Shown: positions 1-5,234, counted from the first letter of the stretch. The stretch is 5,441 bases of DNA from Candidatus Bathyarchaeota archaeon (GCA_030602965.1 JAUVYS010000094.1:1-5441); one strand, 5' to 3'. Notes: generated by a model not told the origin, from the sequence alone. Program-made: numbers and translations.

Positions 1-495
1 CCGTTATTACATGGCGGAAACCATGAATTTGGACTTAGGTCTAGCACTGAGAATGTTCCAGGTATAATCGGTTTTGCTAAAGCCATAGAACTTCGGAGGG
101 ATAAAATGAAGACGGAAGCAACTAGGCTCTCTAGACTTAGAGATCAAATCACCAAAAACGTTTTGGAAATCAGAGAGTCTTATCTTAATGGTCATTCTTC
201 AAACAGGATATACAACATAGCTAATTTCAGGTTCACCTCAATTGAAGGCGATTTTCTGGTTTTGTCATTGGACGAAGAGGGCATAGCAGCGTCTACTGGT
301 TCAGCTTGTACATCAAGATCAAAAGAACCAAGCCACGTTTTATTAGCGCTAGGTCTAACCCCTGAGGAAGCTTATGGAAATCTACGGATATCTCTTGGAA
401 AATATAACACAGCGAATGATGTTGACTATCTTATTGAAGTCCTACCCAAAGCTATTGGACGATTGAGAGAACTATCACCAATGATTAAACATTAG
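1..495 (+). CDS. iscS: Cysteine desulfurase, IscS/NifS class, C-terminal part (5' truncated by window edge)
   Basis: The reading frame is open from base 1, so the gene begins before the window; 164 residues are visible (IscS/NifS proteins are usually about 390-400). The first residues, HGGNHEFGLRSSTENVPGI, are the conserved PLP-enzyme segment (GGxxExGLRSxTEN) of this family. The active-site loop STGSACTSRSKEPSHVLLAL carries the persulfide-forming cysteine at visible residue 103 (codon 307-309); the GSACTS loop is that of the IscS/NifS class, not the SufS class. The C-terminus (NLRISLGKY...IGRLRELSP) is also typical. The enzyme takes sulfur from cysteine, releasing alanine, and passes a cysteine-bound persulfide to acceptors for Fe-S clusters or thiolated tRNA and cofactors. 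An ATG at 106 lies inside the conserved fold and is not the start. The E1-like gene follows after 111 bases, which suggests a shared sulfur-transfer role; whether they are cotranscribed is not clear. Confidence 0.95.
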   Translation, partial: PLLHGGNHEFGLRSSTENVPGIIGFAKAIELRRDKMKTEATRLSRLRDQITKNVLEIRESYLNGHSSNRIYNIANFRFTSIEGDFLVLSLDEEGIAASTGSACTSRSKEPSHVLLALGLTPEEAYGNLRISLGKYNTANDVDYLIEVLPKAIGRLRELSPMIKH

Positions 496-606
496 TTATT
501 CATGAAAAGAAACTTGAACCATGAAATCTTGGGATTTAACATAATCTTATGATATGCATTAGTTGATTAAAGATTAAGAATGGTAGAGATGTTTGGTGTA
601 TAGAAA

Positions 607-1698
607 ATGTCAAAAGATGAGGTAACATACCTGACAGATGATGAACTGGAATTCTATTCAAGGCAAATAGTTCTTCAAGAGATAGGTTATAAAGGACAAC
701 TGAAACTCAAGAACGCTAAAGTCTGTATAGTTGGGTTAGGTGGTCTGGGTTCTCATGAAGCTCTACAGTTAGCATCGATGGGCGTAGGTTATATCCGTTT
801 AGTAGATCATGACTTTGTTGAACTATCCAACCTTCAGAGACAACCACTTTATGATGTTAACTATCTTGGTTTTCCCAAAGTTGAGGTCGCTTCTAAGAAG
901 CTACGCGAGCTCAACCCACACATAGAGATAGATCCGTTACCTCTTTTTCTAAACACCAGCAACGCTGAAAACATCATTAGTGGTGTAGATGTTGTGGTTG
1001 ATGGGTTGGATCGCATGACACCACGTTATGCCCTAAATCGAGCATGTCAGAAACTTGGTATTCCCTATGTTTTTGGCGCCGCAGTAATGACTTTTGGAAA
1101 CGTATCTACAATAATACCAGGTGAAACAGCATGTTTAGAGTGTTTCCAAGGAAACCTCGACGACGACACTCTGCCAAAATGCGCTGTGGTTGGTGTTCAC
1201 CCTTCGATTCTGAGCATTATAGCCAGCGTTGAAGTATCCGAAGTTACAGAAGTAATCCTTGGTAAGAAGCCACAGCTTGCAAACAAATTACTACATTGTG
1301 ACTTGAGCAACATGATGTTTGAAAAAGTTGCATTATCAAAGGCTGAGAATTGCCCAGTTTGTGGAACAAAACCTCTCGGACCACCCATGCTTTTGAGACA
1401 TGATTTGATCAATGAACTCTGTGGTAGAGGAGGAAAAAGAGTCCTTGTAATTACGCCAAGGAAAGAAGTAAAAATAAACATTAATGAATTCGATTCTCTT
1501 CTCGAAAGAATTGGTTTCAAGATCGATGTGAAGGCGGAGCTTGGTTTAACCTTTCACAATGATCTTAATTGGGTGATAAGGGTTACTAATACAGGAATAA
1601 TGATAATTGAAGGGGCTAGAAACAAAAAAGAAGCTTACGAATTTTACAAAAAAATAATGGTTCATGAGCTGAAACTTCCGAACTCAACTATATCATGA
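607..1698 (+). CDS. E1-like adenylyltransferase (ThiF/MoeB/HesA/UbaA family) with C-terminal extension
   Basis: This 363-residue protein is a ubiquitin-activating E1-like enzyme, which adenylates the C-terminal glycine of a ubiquitin-like or sulfur-carrier protein. Visible features in order: YSRQIVLQEIG at 17-27 (R19 matches the MoeB arginine finger), the nucleotide loop GLGGLG at 43-48, the acidic ribose-binding residue in VDHD (66-69), SNLQRQ at 74-79, K91, and the Mg-binding acid in VVDGLDR (D132/D135). A zinc site is formed by C176/C179 and C249/C252, and C192 in LPKCAVVGVHPS aligns with the catalytic-cysteine position of MoeB/UbaA. Residues about 262-351 form an extra domain with LCGR at 271-274, resembling the extension seen on some ThiF/MoeB-like proteins. 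There is no rhodanese domain. The frame is closed by TAG at 601-603, so ATG 607 is the first start; GGTG at 595-598 may be a weak ribosome binding site. The JAMM gene follows after 12 bases, almost certainly as one operon. The exact carrier substrate (SAMP, MoaD or ThiS type) cannot be told from this protein. Confidence 0.93.
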   Translation: MSKDEVTYLTDDELEFYSRQIVLQEIGYKGQLKLKNAKVCIVGLGGLGSHEALQLASMGVGYIRLVDHDFVELSNLQRQPLYDVNYLGFPKVEVASKKLRELNPHIEIDPLPLFLNTSNAENIISGVDVVVDGLDRMTPRYALNRACQKLGIPYVFGAAVMTFGNVSTIIPGETACLECFQGNLDDDTLPKCAVVGVHPSILSIIASVEVSEVTEVILGKKPQLANKLLHCDLSNMMFEKVALSKAENCPVCGTKPLGPPMLLRHDLINELCGRGGKRVLVITPRKEVKININEFDSLLERIGFKIDVKAELGLTFHNDLNWVIRVTNTGIMIIEGARNKKEAYEFYKKIMVHELKLPNSTIS

Positions 1699-1710
1699 AA
1701 AAGGGACAAC

Positions 1711-2112
1711 ATGAAAATACATTTTACCAAAAAGCAGAAGGATCTACTTATCTCTGAAGCAAGAGAAAAGTATCCTGTAGAAGCTTGTGGTCTTTTAATT
1801 GGAGAAAAAAAGAGAAATGAAACTATTGTGAGAAAAATTGTATTTCTTCCTAACATATTGAAATCATCCCATACTTTTCAGATTAATCCGAAAGAAGTTT
1901 TGAAAGCCCTTTTCAAATCCAAAAAAGAAAGAAAACTTGTTGGGTTCTTCCATTCTCATCCTGCTGCTCCGCATCCTTCAAACACTGACATCAAATACAT
2001 GAAACTCTGGCCAGATATGATTTGGCTCATAGTATCATCCATTGACAATAATATAGCGGCTTATCAAATCGTTCGGAATACATTCCAAAAAGCTACTGTA
2101 AAAATAGATTGA
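1711..2112 (+). CDS. JAMM/MPN+ (Mov34, M67) zinc metalloprotease, archaeal type
   Basis: This 133-residue single-domain protein is a JAMM/MPN+ protease. The N-terminal segment YPVEACGLLIG (21-31) carries the catalytic glutamate E24. The zinc-binding segment GFFHSHPAAPHPSNTD (78-93) supplies H81, H83 and D93, with S90 as the oxyanion-assisting serine; it is followed by MKLWPDMIWLIVSS, the central strand of the fold. Family members cleave isopeptide or linear bonds after ubiquitin-like proteins (HvJAMM1 on SAMPs in Haloferax) or release cysteine from a carrier protein (Mec+ in mycobacteria). Here it lies 12 bases after the E1-like gene, which points to processing or removal of the same carrier. 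The spacing between the second histidine and the serine is six residues, one fewer than the usual seven, but all ligands are present, so activity is likely. The upstream sequence AAAAAGGGACAAC gives only a modest ribosome binding site; translation may be coupled. Length is normal for prokaryotic members. Confidence 0.92.
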   Translation: MKIHFTKKQKDLLISEAREKYPVEACGLLIGEKKRNETIVRKIVFLPNILKSSHTFQINPKEVLKALFKSKKERKLVGFFHSHPAAPHPSNTDIKYMKLWPDMIWLIVSSIDNNIAAYQIVRNTFQKATVKID

Positions 2113-2199
2113 ATAAATCACAATATCTAGATCCTTATCTGAGATAGAAAAAAAGCATTATTAACAAAAATAGGCAGTTAAAACAAATGTGTAAAATAA

Positions 2200-2754
2200 A
2201 TGATTGAAAAATTCATCATTTTCATTGTTACCATTATCGCGGAGGTTTTCCTTTGTGTGGGTCTAACGGTTTCTCTGCTTCACCCGAAAAACAGGTTGTG
2301 GCCGCCTCCGAAGAGGAATTCGTGGCAGTACTGGTACATGTGGATTTTAACTTCTTTATCTACACTTGGAGTCATTGTGTTAAGTATTCTTGACTCAGAT
2401 ACATTTTTTCTCACTCATTGGTTCCGATATGTAATCGGAGCAATATTGATTATGATGGGTTTTATTGTGGAATTATGGGGAATAAAGACTCTGAGCTTTC
2501 ACACTTCTTTGGGGCTGAAAAGTAAATTTGTTACTAAAGGACCGTACAGATATTCAAGAAATCCACAATATGTAGGTTTCATTTTAGCATTTGTCGGTAT
2601 TATAATTGTCTCTAATTCGATTTTAACATTCATTACTGGTCTGTTTGGCATTTTACTATTTGCACTTACTCCTTTCATTGAGGAACCATGGCTACGTAAA
2701 CGTTTCAAAAAGAAGTATGAAGATTACTGCAAAAGAGTCCCTAGATTCATCTAA
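2200..2754 (+). CDS. Membrane methyltransferase, isoprenylcysteine/phospholipid methyltransferase (ICMT/PEMT) fold
   Basis: This is a 184-residue integral membrane protein with about five hydrophobic segments (roughly 4-27, 47-66, 74-95, 123-139 and 141-160). The C-terminal half has the family signature: VTKGPYRYSRNPQYVGF (111-127), matching the GPYRYxRHPxYxG segment that binds S-adenosylmethionine, then the EE pair at 161-162, and finally LRKRFKKKYEDYCKRVPRF at 165-183. ICMT-type enzymes methylate the carboxyl group of prenylated cysteines and PEMT-type enzymes methylate lipid amines; most archaeal members have no assigned substrate, and none can be inferred here. A TAA directly before the ATG fixes the start. 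There is no clear ribosome binding site. It lies 87 bases after the JAMM gene on the same strand, so it could be in the same transcript, but the gap is longer than the 12-base E1-JAMM spacing. The next gene converges on it, leaving 61 bases between the two stops. Confidence 0.87.
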   Translation: MIEKFIIFIVTIIAEVFLCVGLTVSLLHPKNRLWPPPKRNSWQYWYMWILTSLSTLGVIVLSILDSDTFFLTHWFRYVIGAILIMMGFIVELWGIKTLSFHTSLGLKSKFVTKGPYRYSRNPQYVGFILAFVGIIIVSNSILTFITGLFGILLFALTPFIEEPWLRKRFKKKYEDYCKRVPRFI

Positions 2755-2815
2755 TTTTAATTGGACAGTTTATTATCCAGATTGGGCAATTATTGGTTGG
2801 GCATAGTTTTAATAG

Positions 2816-2962
2816 TTACATTTTTATGTATTTATCCGGTTTCTCTTCAAATGTTTTTTGGCAACTGGAACAACAGAAGTAGTATGTTTTTCCCTTTTGA
2901 CCAGTTTTATGTTTGGTTGTCTTCTCATCTACTTCCATCCCGCACACTGGGTCTTTAACCAT
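2816..2962 (-). CDS. Small YHS-domain metal-binding protein
   Basis: This 48-residue protein consists almost entirely of one YHS domain. It opens with DPVCGMEV (residues 4-11, C7) and continues with YYFCCSSCQKTFEEKPDKY (27-45), where C30 and C34 match the family's usual FCxxxC pair; C31 is an extra cysteine. YHS domains bind metal ions such as copper, zinc or nickel and occur alone or in metal-transport ATPases, reductases and regulators. I chose the ATG at 2960-2962 and not the in-frame ATG at 3008-3010, because a near-perfect ribosome binding site GGAGGTGA ends four bases before it and because the extra 16 residues lack family similarity. It lies 40 bases downstream of the PP-loop gene on the same strand and is probably the second gene of that operon. 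It may handle a metal or thiol ligand for a sulfur enzyme, but that is inference from position only. Confidence 0.87.
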   Translation of the reverse strand: MVKDPVCGMEVDEKTTKHKTGQKGKTYYFCCSSCQKTFEEKPDKYIKM

Positions 2963-2966
2963 TTTT

Positions 2967-2974
2967 TCACCTCC
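2967..2974 (-). promoter_or_regulatory. Strong ribosome binding site of the YHS gene
   Basis: On the minus strand the bases read GGAGGTGA, followed by AAAA and the ATG at 2962. This is complementary to the anti-Shine-Dalgarno end of archaeal 16S rRNA and is much stronger than any other site in the window. It decides the start in favour of the 48-residue protein and suggests the second cistron is translated independently and efficiently. Confidence 0.85.
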
Positions 2975-3002
2975 TTCTTGTTTAGATTGAGTGTTCAAAG
3001 AT

Positions 3003-3989
3003 TCAAACATTGATTCTCCATTTTAGACGTTCATCATCATTCTGAGCTCTAATAGTTATTTTCTGTTCTGTTTTTCCCTTATACATTACTTCAGCGACAT
3101 CAGAAGCATCTGAGTACCTGACAGTGATTGATGCTGCGTGCTTTATCATGTTACTTTGATTATTAGAATTCATTAGAAGTGTGATTGGTCCATTATACCC
3201 TATGGTTTCAAGATATGGTATGCCATTTTTTTCAGCTAAATGTAATAGTTTTTCGTTCTCTTTCTCGTTTCTACCTACTATGATTTTGCTATTCCCAACC
3301 CTGAAATGTCTTCCAATCTTCAGAAACATTACATCTTTCAATGTTAACGCGTCTTTGTGTTCAAAGAAATCTCTAAGTCTTCTTGCAAAGTTTATGTCTG
3401 TTAGCAGGCAACCTCCAGCAGGACAGGGGTAATTTTTGATATTATATTTTTCAGCAAGTTGAATCTGAGGCGTTCTTCTTTTTCCTTCTATTGCATACAA
3501 TCTATTTCTATCAATCATGTTTTTGTTTTCAAGTTCTGTAGCAGGGAGAAGTTTTGCTGATAATGGCCTAAGTATCTTTCCTTCCAATCCCGCCTCTTTC
3601 TCTATGAGAAACATAGCTTTCTTTCTCTGTGAGAATCCCCTCTCATTTAATACTTCACCTGTCGCAATAAACTCAGCTTCAATTTTTTCAGCCAATATCT
3701 TCGCTTTCTTGAACATGTAGATTCTACAATCTAAACATGGATTCATTTGGCTGCCATAACCGTGGGGAGGATCTGTTATCAAATCCAAATAGTCTTGGCC
3801 TGCAATTATGACATGTAATTTTATTCCTAAACTTTCAACAACCTTGTTCACAGAACACCTATCACATAAGCAGAAAGGGGTGGTGAGGTGTAAAGCTTCA
3901 ACACATAACCCTAAATCTGATAGAATATGTGTCACTAGTGTTGAATCTAGTCCTCCTGAAAGTAACACAAGGACTTTTTGTTTTCCCAA
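3003..3989 (-). CDS. PP-loop ATPase of the ThiI/MnmA-like tRNA thiolation type
   Basis: This 328-residue protein begins with a strand and the PP-loop SGGLDS at 11-16, the ATP-pyrophosphatase motif used to adenylate a base or carboxyl group. Cysteines are plentiful and arranged in pairs: C40/C42/C45 (CLCDRC), C85/C88 (NPCLDC) and C189/C194 (PCPAGGC). Other strong blocks are IATGEVLNERGFSQRKKA (108-125), ILRPLSAKLLP (139-149) and CLLTDINFARRLRDFFEH (194-211), seen from memory in a conserved family often labelled ThiI-like or thiouridylase. Residues 220-328 form a further domain with HFRVG and a conserved RYSDASD near 291-297. The likely role is ATP-dependent sulfur insertion into tRNA, perhaps helped by a metal cluster on the cysteines, but the target base is unknown. 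The start is TTG at 3987-3989: an in-frame TAG at 3993-3995 closes the frame, and later starts would cut the PP-loop strand. A TTTAAA box about 25 bases upstream suggests a leaderless mRNA. The YHS gene follows. Confidence 0.85.
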   Translation of the reverse strand: MGKQKVLVLLSGGLDSTLVTHILSDLGLCVEALHLTTPFCLCDRCSVNKVVESLGIKLHVIIAGQDYLDLITDPPHGYGSQMNPCLDCRIYMFKKAKILAEKIEAEFIATGEVLNERGFSQRKKAMFLIEKEAGLEGKILRPLSAKLLPATELENKNMIDRNRLYAIEGKRRTPQIQLAEKYNIKNYPCPAGGCLLTDINFARRLRDFFEHKDALTLKDVMFLKIGRHFRVGNSKIIVGRNEKENEKLLHLAEKNGIPYLETIGYNGPITLLMNSNNQSNMIKHAASITVRYSDASDVAEVMYKGKTEQKITIRAQNDDERLKWRINV

Positions 3990-4007
3990 GGTCTATCCAT
4001 TCAAATA

Positions 4008-4018
4008 ATGTTTAAAGT
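4008..4018 (-). promoter_or_regulatory. Putative TATA box of the PP-loop gene
   Basis: On the minus strand ACTTTAAACAT has its TTTAAA core centred about 25 bases before the TTG start codon. That is the normal TATA-to-transcription-start distance in archaea, so the transcript would start at or next to the TTG. No clear ribosome binding site lies in between, which agrees with a leaderless message. The box is short and could be chance in AT-rich DNA. Confidence 0.4.
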
Positions 4019-4080
4019 ATCATAGATGACAGAGGCATGGCTGATTTTATTCTTAAATGTTATTTGTAAAGTAGCTTTTA

Positions 4081-4281
4081 CTATTTGTAAAATCGGAGTC
4101 TACTAAATGAAACTGTTTTCAACCCCTCTATTTCAACAACTATTCCTATTGGAAAATACCTGCAACATGCAACTGCGTCTTTATAGACAATTGCAACGTT
4201 ATCAGGAATTTCTTCTTCAACTACTGCTTTTTTCATCTCCTCGACAAACTTGTTAATATCCTCGTTGTTAACTCTGATCAA
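4081..4281 (-). CDS. Hypothetical small protein (66 residues), unrecognised
   Basis: I do not recognise this protein. It has an acidic amphipathic helix-like N-terminal half (NNEDINKFVEEMKKAVVEEE, residues 5-24) and a strand-rich C-terminal half (NVAIVYKD, then IGIVVEIEG, then KTVSFSRLRFY) with an adjacent cysteine pair (CC at 39-40). This is the pattern of a small folded alpha/beta cytoplasmic protein; no signal peptide or membrane segment is visible. The start is uncertain: the first possible codon after the in-frame TGA at 4318-4320 is TTG at 4279-4281, and an internal ATG at residue 16 is the alternative. A good TATA-like box lies 60-75 bases upstream, which supports real transcription. 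It ends 91 bases before the PP-loop gene on the same strand, so read-through into that gene is possible. I judge it more likely real than not from its composition and promoter. Confidence 0.6.
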   Translation of the reverse strand: MIRVNNEDINKFVEEMKKAVVEEEIPDNVAIVYKDAVACCRYFPIGIVVEIEGLKTVSFSRLRFYK

Positions 4282-4344
4282 GTGACATTCTCTGCGATCT
4301 ATTGGGCCATTTTTTGATCAAAACAATTTTTTTACTGTAAGATC

Positions 4345-4356
4345 TTATAAATATAA
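4345..4356 (-). promoter_or_regulatory. Putative archaeal TATA box for the 66-residue protein gene
   Basis: On the minus strand the bases read TTATATTTATAA, a close match to the archaeal TATA consensus. Transcription would be expected to start near 4324, leaving a leader of roughly 43 bases before the TTG at 4281. The box is nearly symmetric and could also serve the plus strand, but there is no plausible plus-strand gene downstream. Confidence 0.5.
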
Positions 4357-4530
4357 CTATGTTATTATAACTCCCCTTTAAGACGTAGAGTATCCAAAAT
4401 GAAAAGCGTTCAAAAAAGAAAATAGCAGCAAAAATCAAAACTTGATTCGTACGCCCCATTAAATGTCCAATTCTGACTATCATAAACACCTATTGTTTCG
4501 TGGATCGTATGATTCAAGTTGGAAAAACGA

Positions 4531-4567
4531 GGGGCAAGATACCAATCGAGAGGTGTGGTCTCTCCCC
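4531..4567. repeat. Imperfect hairpin (11 paired bases, 11-base loop)
   Basis: GGGG (4531-4534), AGA (4537-4539) and ACCA (4541-4544) pair with TGGT (4556-4559), TCT (4561-4563) and CCCC (4564-4567). A CA bulge at 4535-4536 and a T/C mismatch interrupt the stem; the loop is 4545-4555. The 3' arm lies within the 21-bp repeat copy at 4555-4575. No T-run follows, so it is not a simple terminator. It might be part of a structured RNA or the end of a small element. Confidence 0.5.
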
Positions 4568-4575
4568 GACTACCA
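4555..4575 (+). repeat. 21-bp inverted repeat, left arm
   Basis: The sequence GTGGTCTC followed by TCCCCGACTACCA matches the reverse complement of 5400-5420 at 20 of 21 positions; the only difference is C versus A at the sixth base. The two arms lie in inverted orientation around the gyrI-like gene, about 825 bases apart. The flanks outside the 21 bases are not clearly similar. Confidence 0.75.
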
Positions 4576-4605
4576 TCCCTTGAGGGCACATTTATACCAA
4601 ATCCC

Positions 4606-4625
4606 CATTTTTTTGTAAAAAAATG
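4606..4625. terminator. A/T palindrome, possible oligo-T termination site for the gyrI-like transcript
   Basis: CATTTTTTT and AAAAAAATG form 9-base arms around a central GT. Read on the minus strand, a run of seven T lies about 100 bases past the stop of the gyrI-like gene. Archaeal RNA polymerase often terminates at oligo-T, so this may end that transcript; read on the plus strand it has an equal T-run. Functional proof is absent. Confidence 0.35.
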
Positions 4626-4668
4626 ATTCGGAAAAGCTTGGAAATCTTACTAACAGAGAAGCCTTAGT

Positions 4669-4705
4669 GTAACTCTGATCACGCTGAGGAAACCCTCAGA
4701 GTGAC
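4669..4705 (-). other. Competing stem-loops just past the gyrI-like stop codon
   Basis: ACTCTGA (4672-4678) pairs perfectly with TCAGAGT (4696-4702), and the dyad extends to 4669-4705 with one mismatch. Inside it CTGAGG (4684-4689) can pair with CCTCAG (4694-4699) around a four-base loop. Both stems use 4696-4699, so they exclude each other. The element begins 18 bases after the stop codon on the minus strand and has no adjacent T-run; it may be a 3'-UTR structure. Confidence 0.4.
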
Positions 4706-4723
4706 TCGGAGCTGGGACAGAGT

Positions 4724-5209
4724 TTATACCGCTTTTTTTCTTAGTTTTATGGACAAATAAAGATCTAACAGGTACTCGCTAAAACGAGTTTCATTGCGAT
4801 TGAGATGTTCTTCTAATCCCGGTACATTATTTTCGTCTAATTCGTATTCCGTATTCTTAATCCAATTATACAATGCCATCCAAGTTTCAAAGAATGTTTC
4901 CGCTCCTTTACATCTTGTGACAGCATACAGTCCTCCAGGTATTTTCTTAATCTCAACTTCTCCTTCCGGCTTAACATCAGGATATACGGTTAAAATAACT
5001 TCATAACCATATTCATCTTTTCCAGGAGTTGGAGAAGGATTATTATATCCAAATAACAAGTGTTTCGCTGGATTATTCCAATATCCCTTAGATTCTGCCC
5101 AAGCTTTAATTTTCTTTAACGACTCTTCTTCAGGAGTTTTACTAACTGTACATACAAAAGCAACATGAAATGCAGGAAGTCTAACATAACGTACTATAAG
5201 CTCATTCAT
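4724..5209 (-). CDS. Standalone GyrI-like ligand-binding domain protein
   Basis: This 161-residue protein is a GyrI-like domain (the ligand-binding fold of BmrR and Rob C-termini and of E. coli GyrI) with no attached DNA-binding region. Recognisable blocks are HLLFGYNNPSPTPGKDEYGY (50-69) followed by EVILTVYPDV (70-79, with the family's conserved glutamate E70), the paired element EVEIKKIPGGLYAVTRCKG (84-102), then FFETWMALYNWIKNTEYELD (106-125) and the closing strand LLDLYLSIK (147-155). The family binds flat or cationic small molecules; some standalone members act as drug-binding proteins or hydrolyse cyclopropanoid toxins, so a sensing or detoxifying role is plausible. The start is ATG at 5207-5209. 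No strong ribosome binding site is present, and a TATA-like stretch about 27 bases upstream would make the mRNA leaderless. The gene has no close neighbour on its strand and is flanked by a 21-bp inverted repeat, so it may be a transferred cargo gene. Confidence 0.87.
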   Translation of the reverse strand: MNELIVRYVRLPAFHVAFVCTVSKTPEEESLKKIKAWAESKGYWNNPAKHLLFGYNNPSPTPGKDEYGYEVILTVYPDVKPEGEVEIKKIPGGLYAVTRCKGAETFFETWMALYNWIKNTEYELDENNVPGLEEHLNRNETRFSEYLLDLYLSIKLRKKAV

Positions 5210-5234
5210 TATTATTCATCTTACAACATCCCTT

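Larger units (their letters stand above)
4282..4723. other. Long non-coding stretch with hairpins and one inverted-repeat arm
   Basis: This 442-base stretch lies between the 66-residue protein gene and the gyrI-like gene, both on the minus strand. The first 80 bases hold the upstream gene's leader and TATA box. From 4531 to 4575 there is an imperfect hairpin overlapping a 21-bp repeat that recurs inverted at 5400-5420; an A/T palindrome follows at 4606-4625 and a pair of competing hairpins at 4669-4705. No tRNA cloverleaf or convincing reading frame was found. A hydrophobic minus-strand reading frame (4268-4483) is open here but overlaps the TATA box and is judged spurious. Confidence 0.6.

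Noticed and set aside
106..108. ATG at 106 as the start of the first gene
   Set aside because: The same frame upstream to base 1 encodes the conserved GGxxExGLRSxTEN block of cysteine desulfurase, so the gene begins before the window.
1197..1520. 107-residue minus-strand reading frame inside the E1-like gene
   Set aside because: It is fully antisense to well-conserved E1 motifs, including the catalytic cysteine and zinc site; it is a shadow of that coding sequence.
2113..2199. A small ubiquitin-like gene in the gap after the JAMM gene
   Set aside because: The 87 bases are too short for a beta-grasp protein and no open frame ending in Gly-Gly is present.
2761..2958. Plus-strand reading frame starting with TTG after the methyltransferase gene
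   Set aside because: It lies antisense to the clearly recognisable YHS gene and has no family resemblance of its own.
4268..4483. Hydrophobic minus-strand reading frame (about 71 residues) with one possible membrane segment
   Set aside because: It runs through the strong TATA box and the leader of the 66-residue gene and overlaps that gene's start; its sequence is what AT-rich non-coding DNA gives by chance (many F, I and K), and its AGGTG motif is too close to the ATG.
4500..4580. Possible tRNA, because of GATTCAAG near 4511 and a segment ending in ACCA at 4575
   Set aside because: No acceptor, D, anticodon or T arm can be paired into a cloverleaf on either strand, and the supposed T-loop and 3' end are too far apart.
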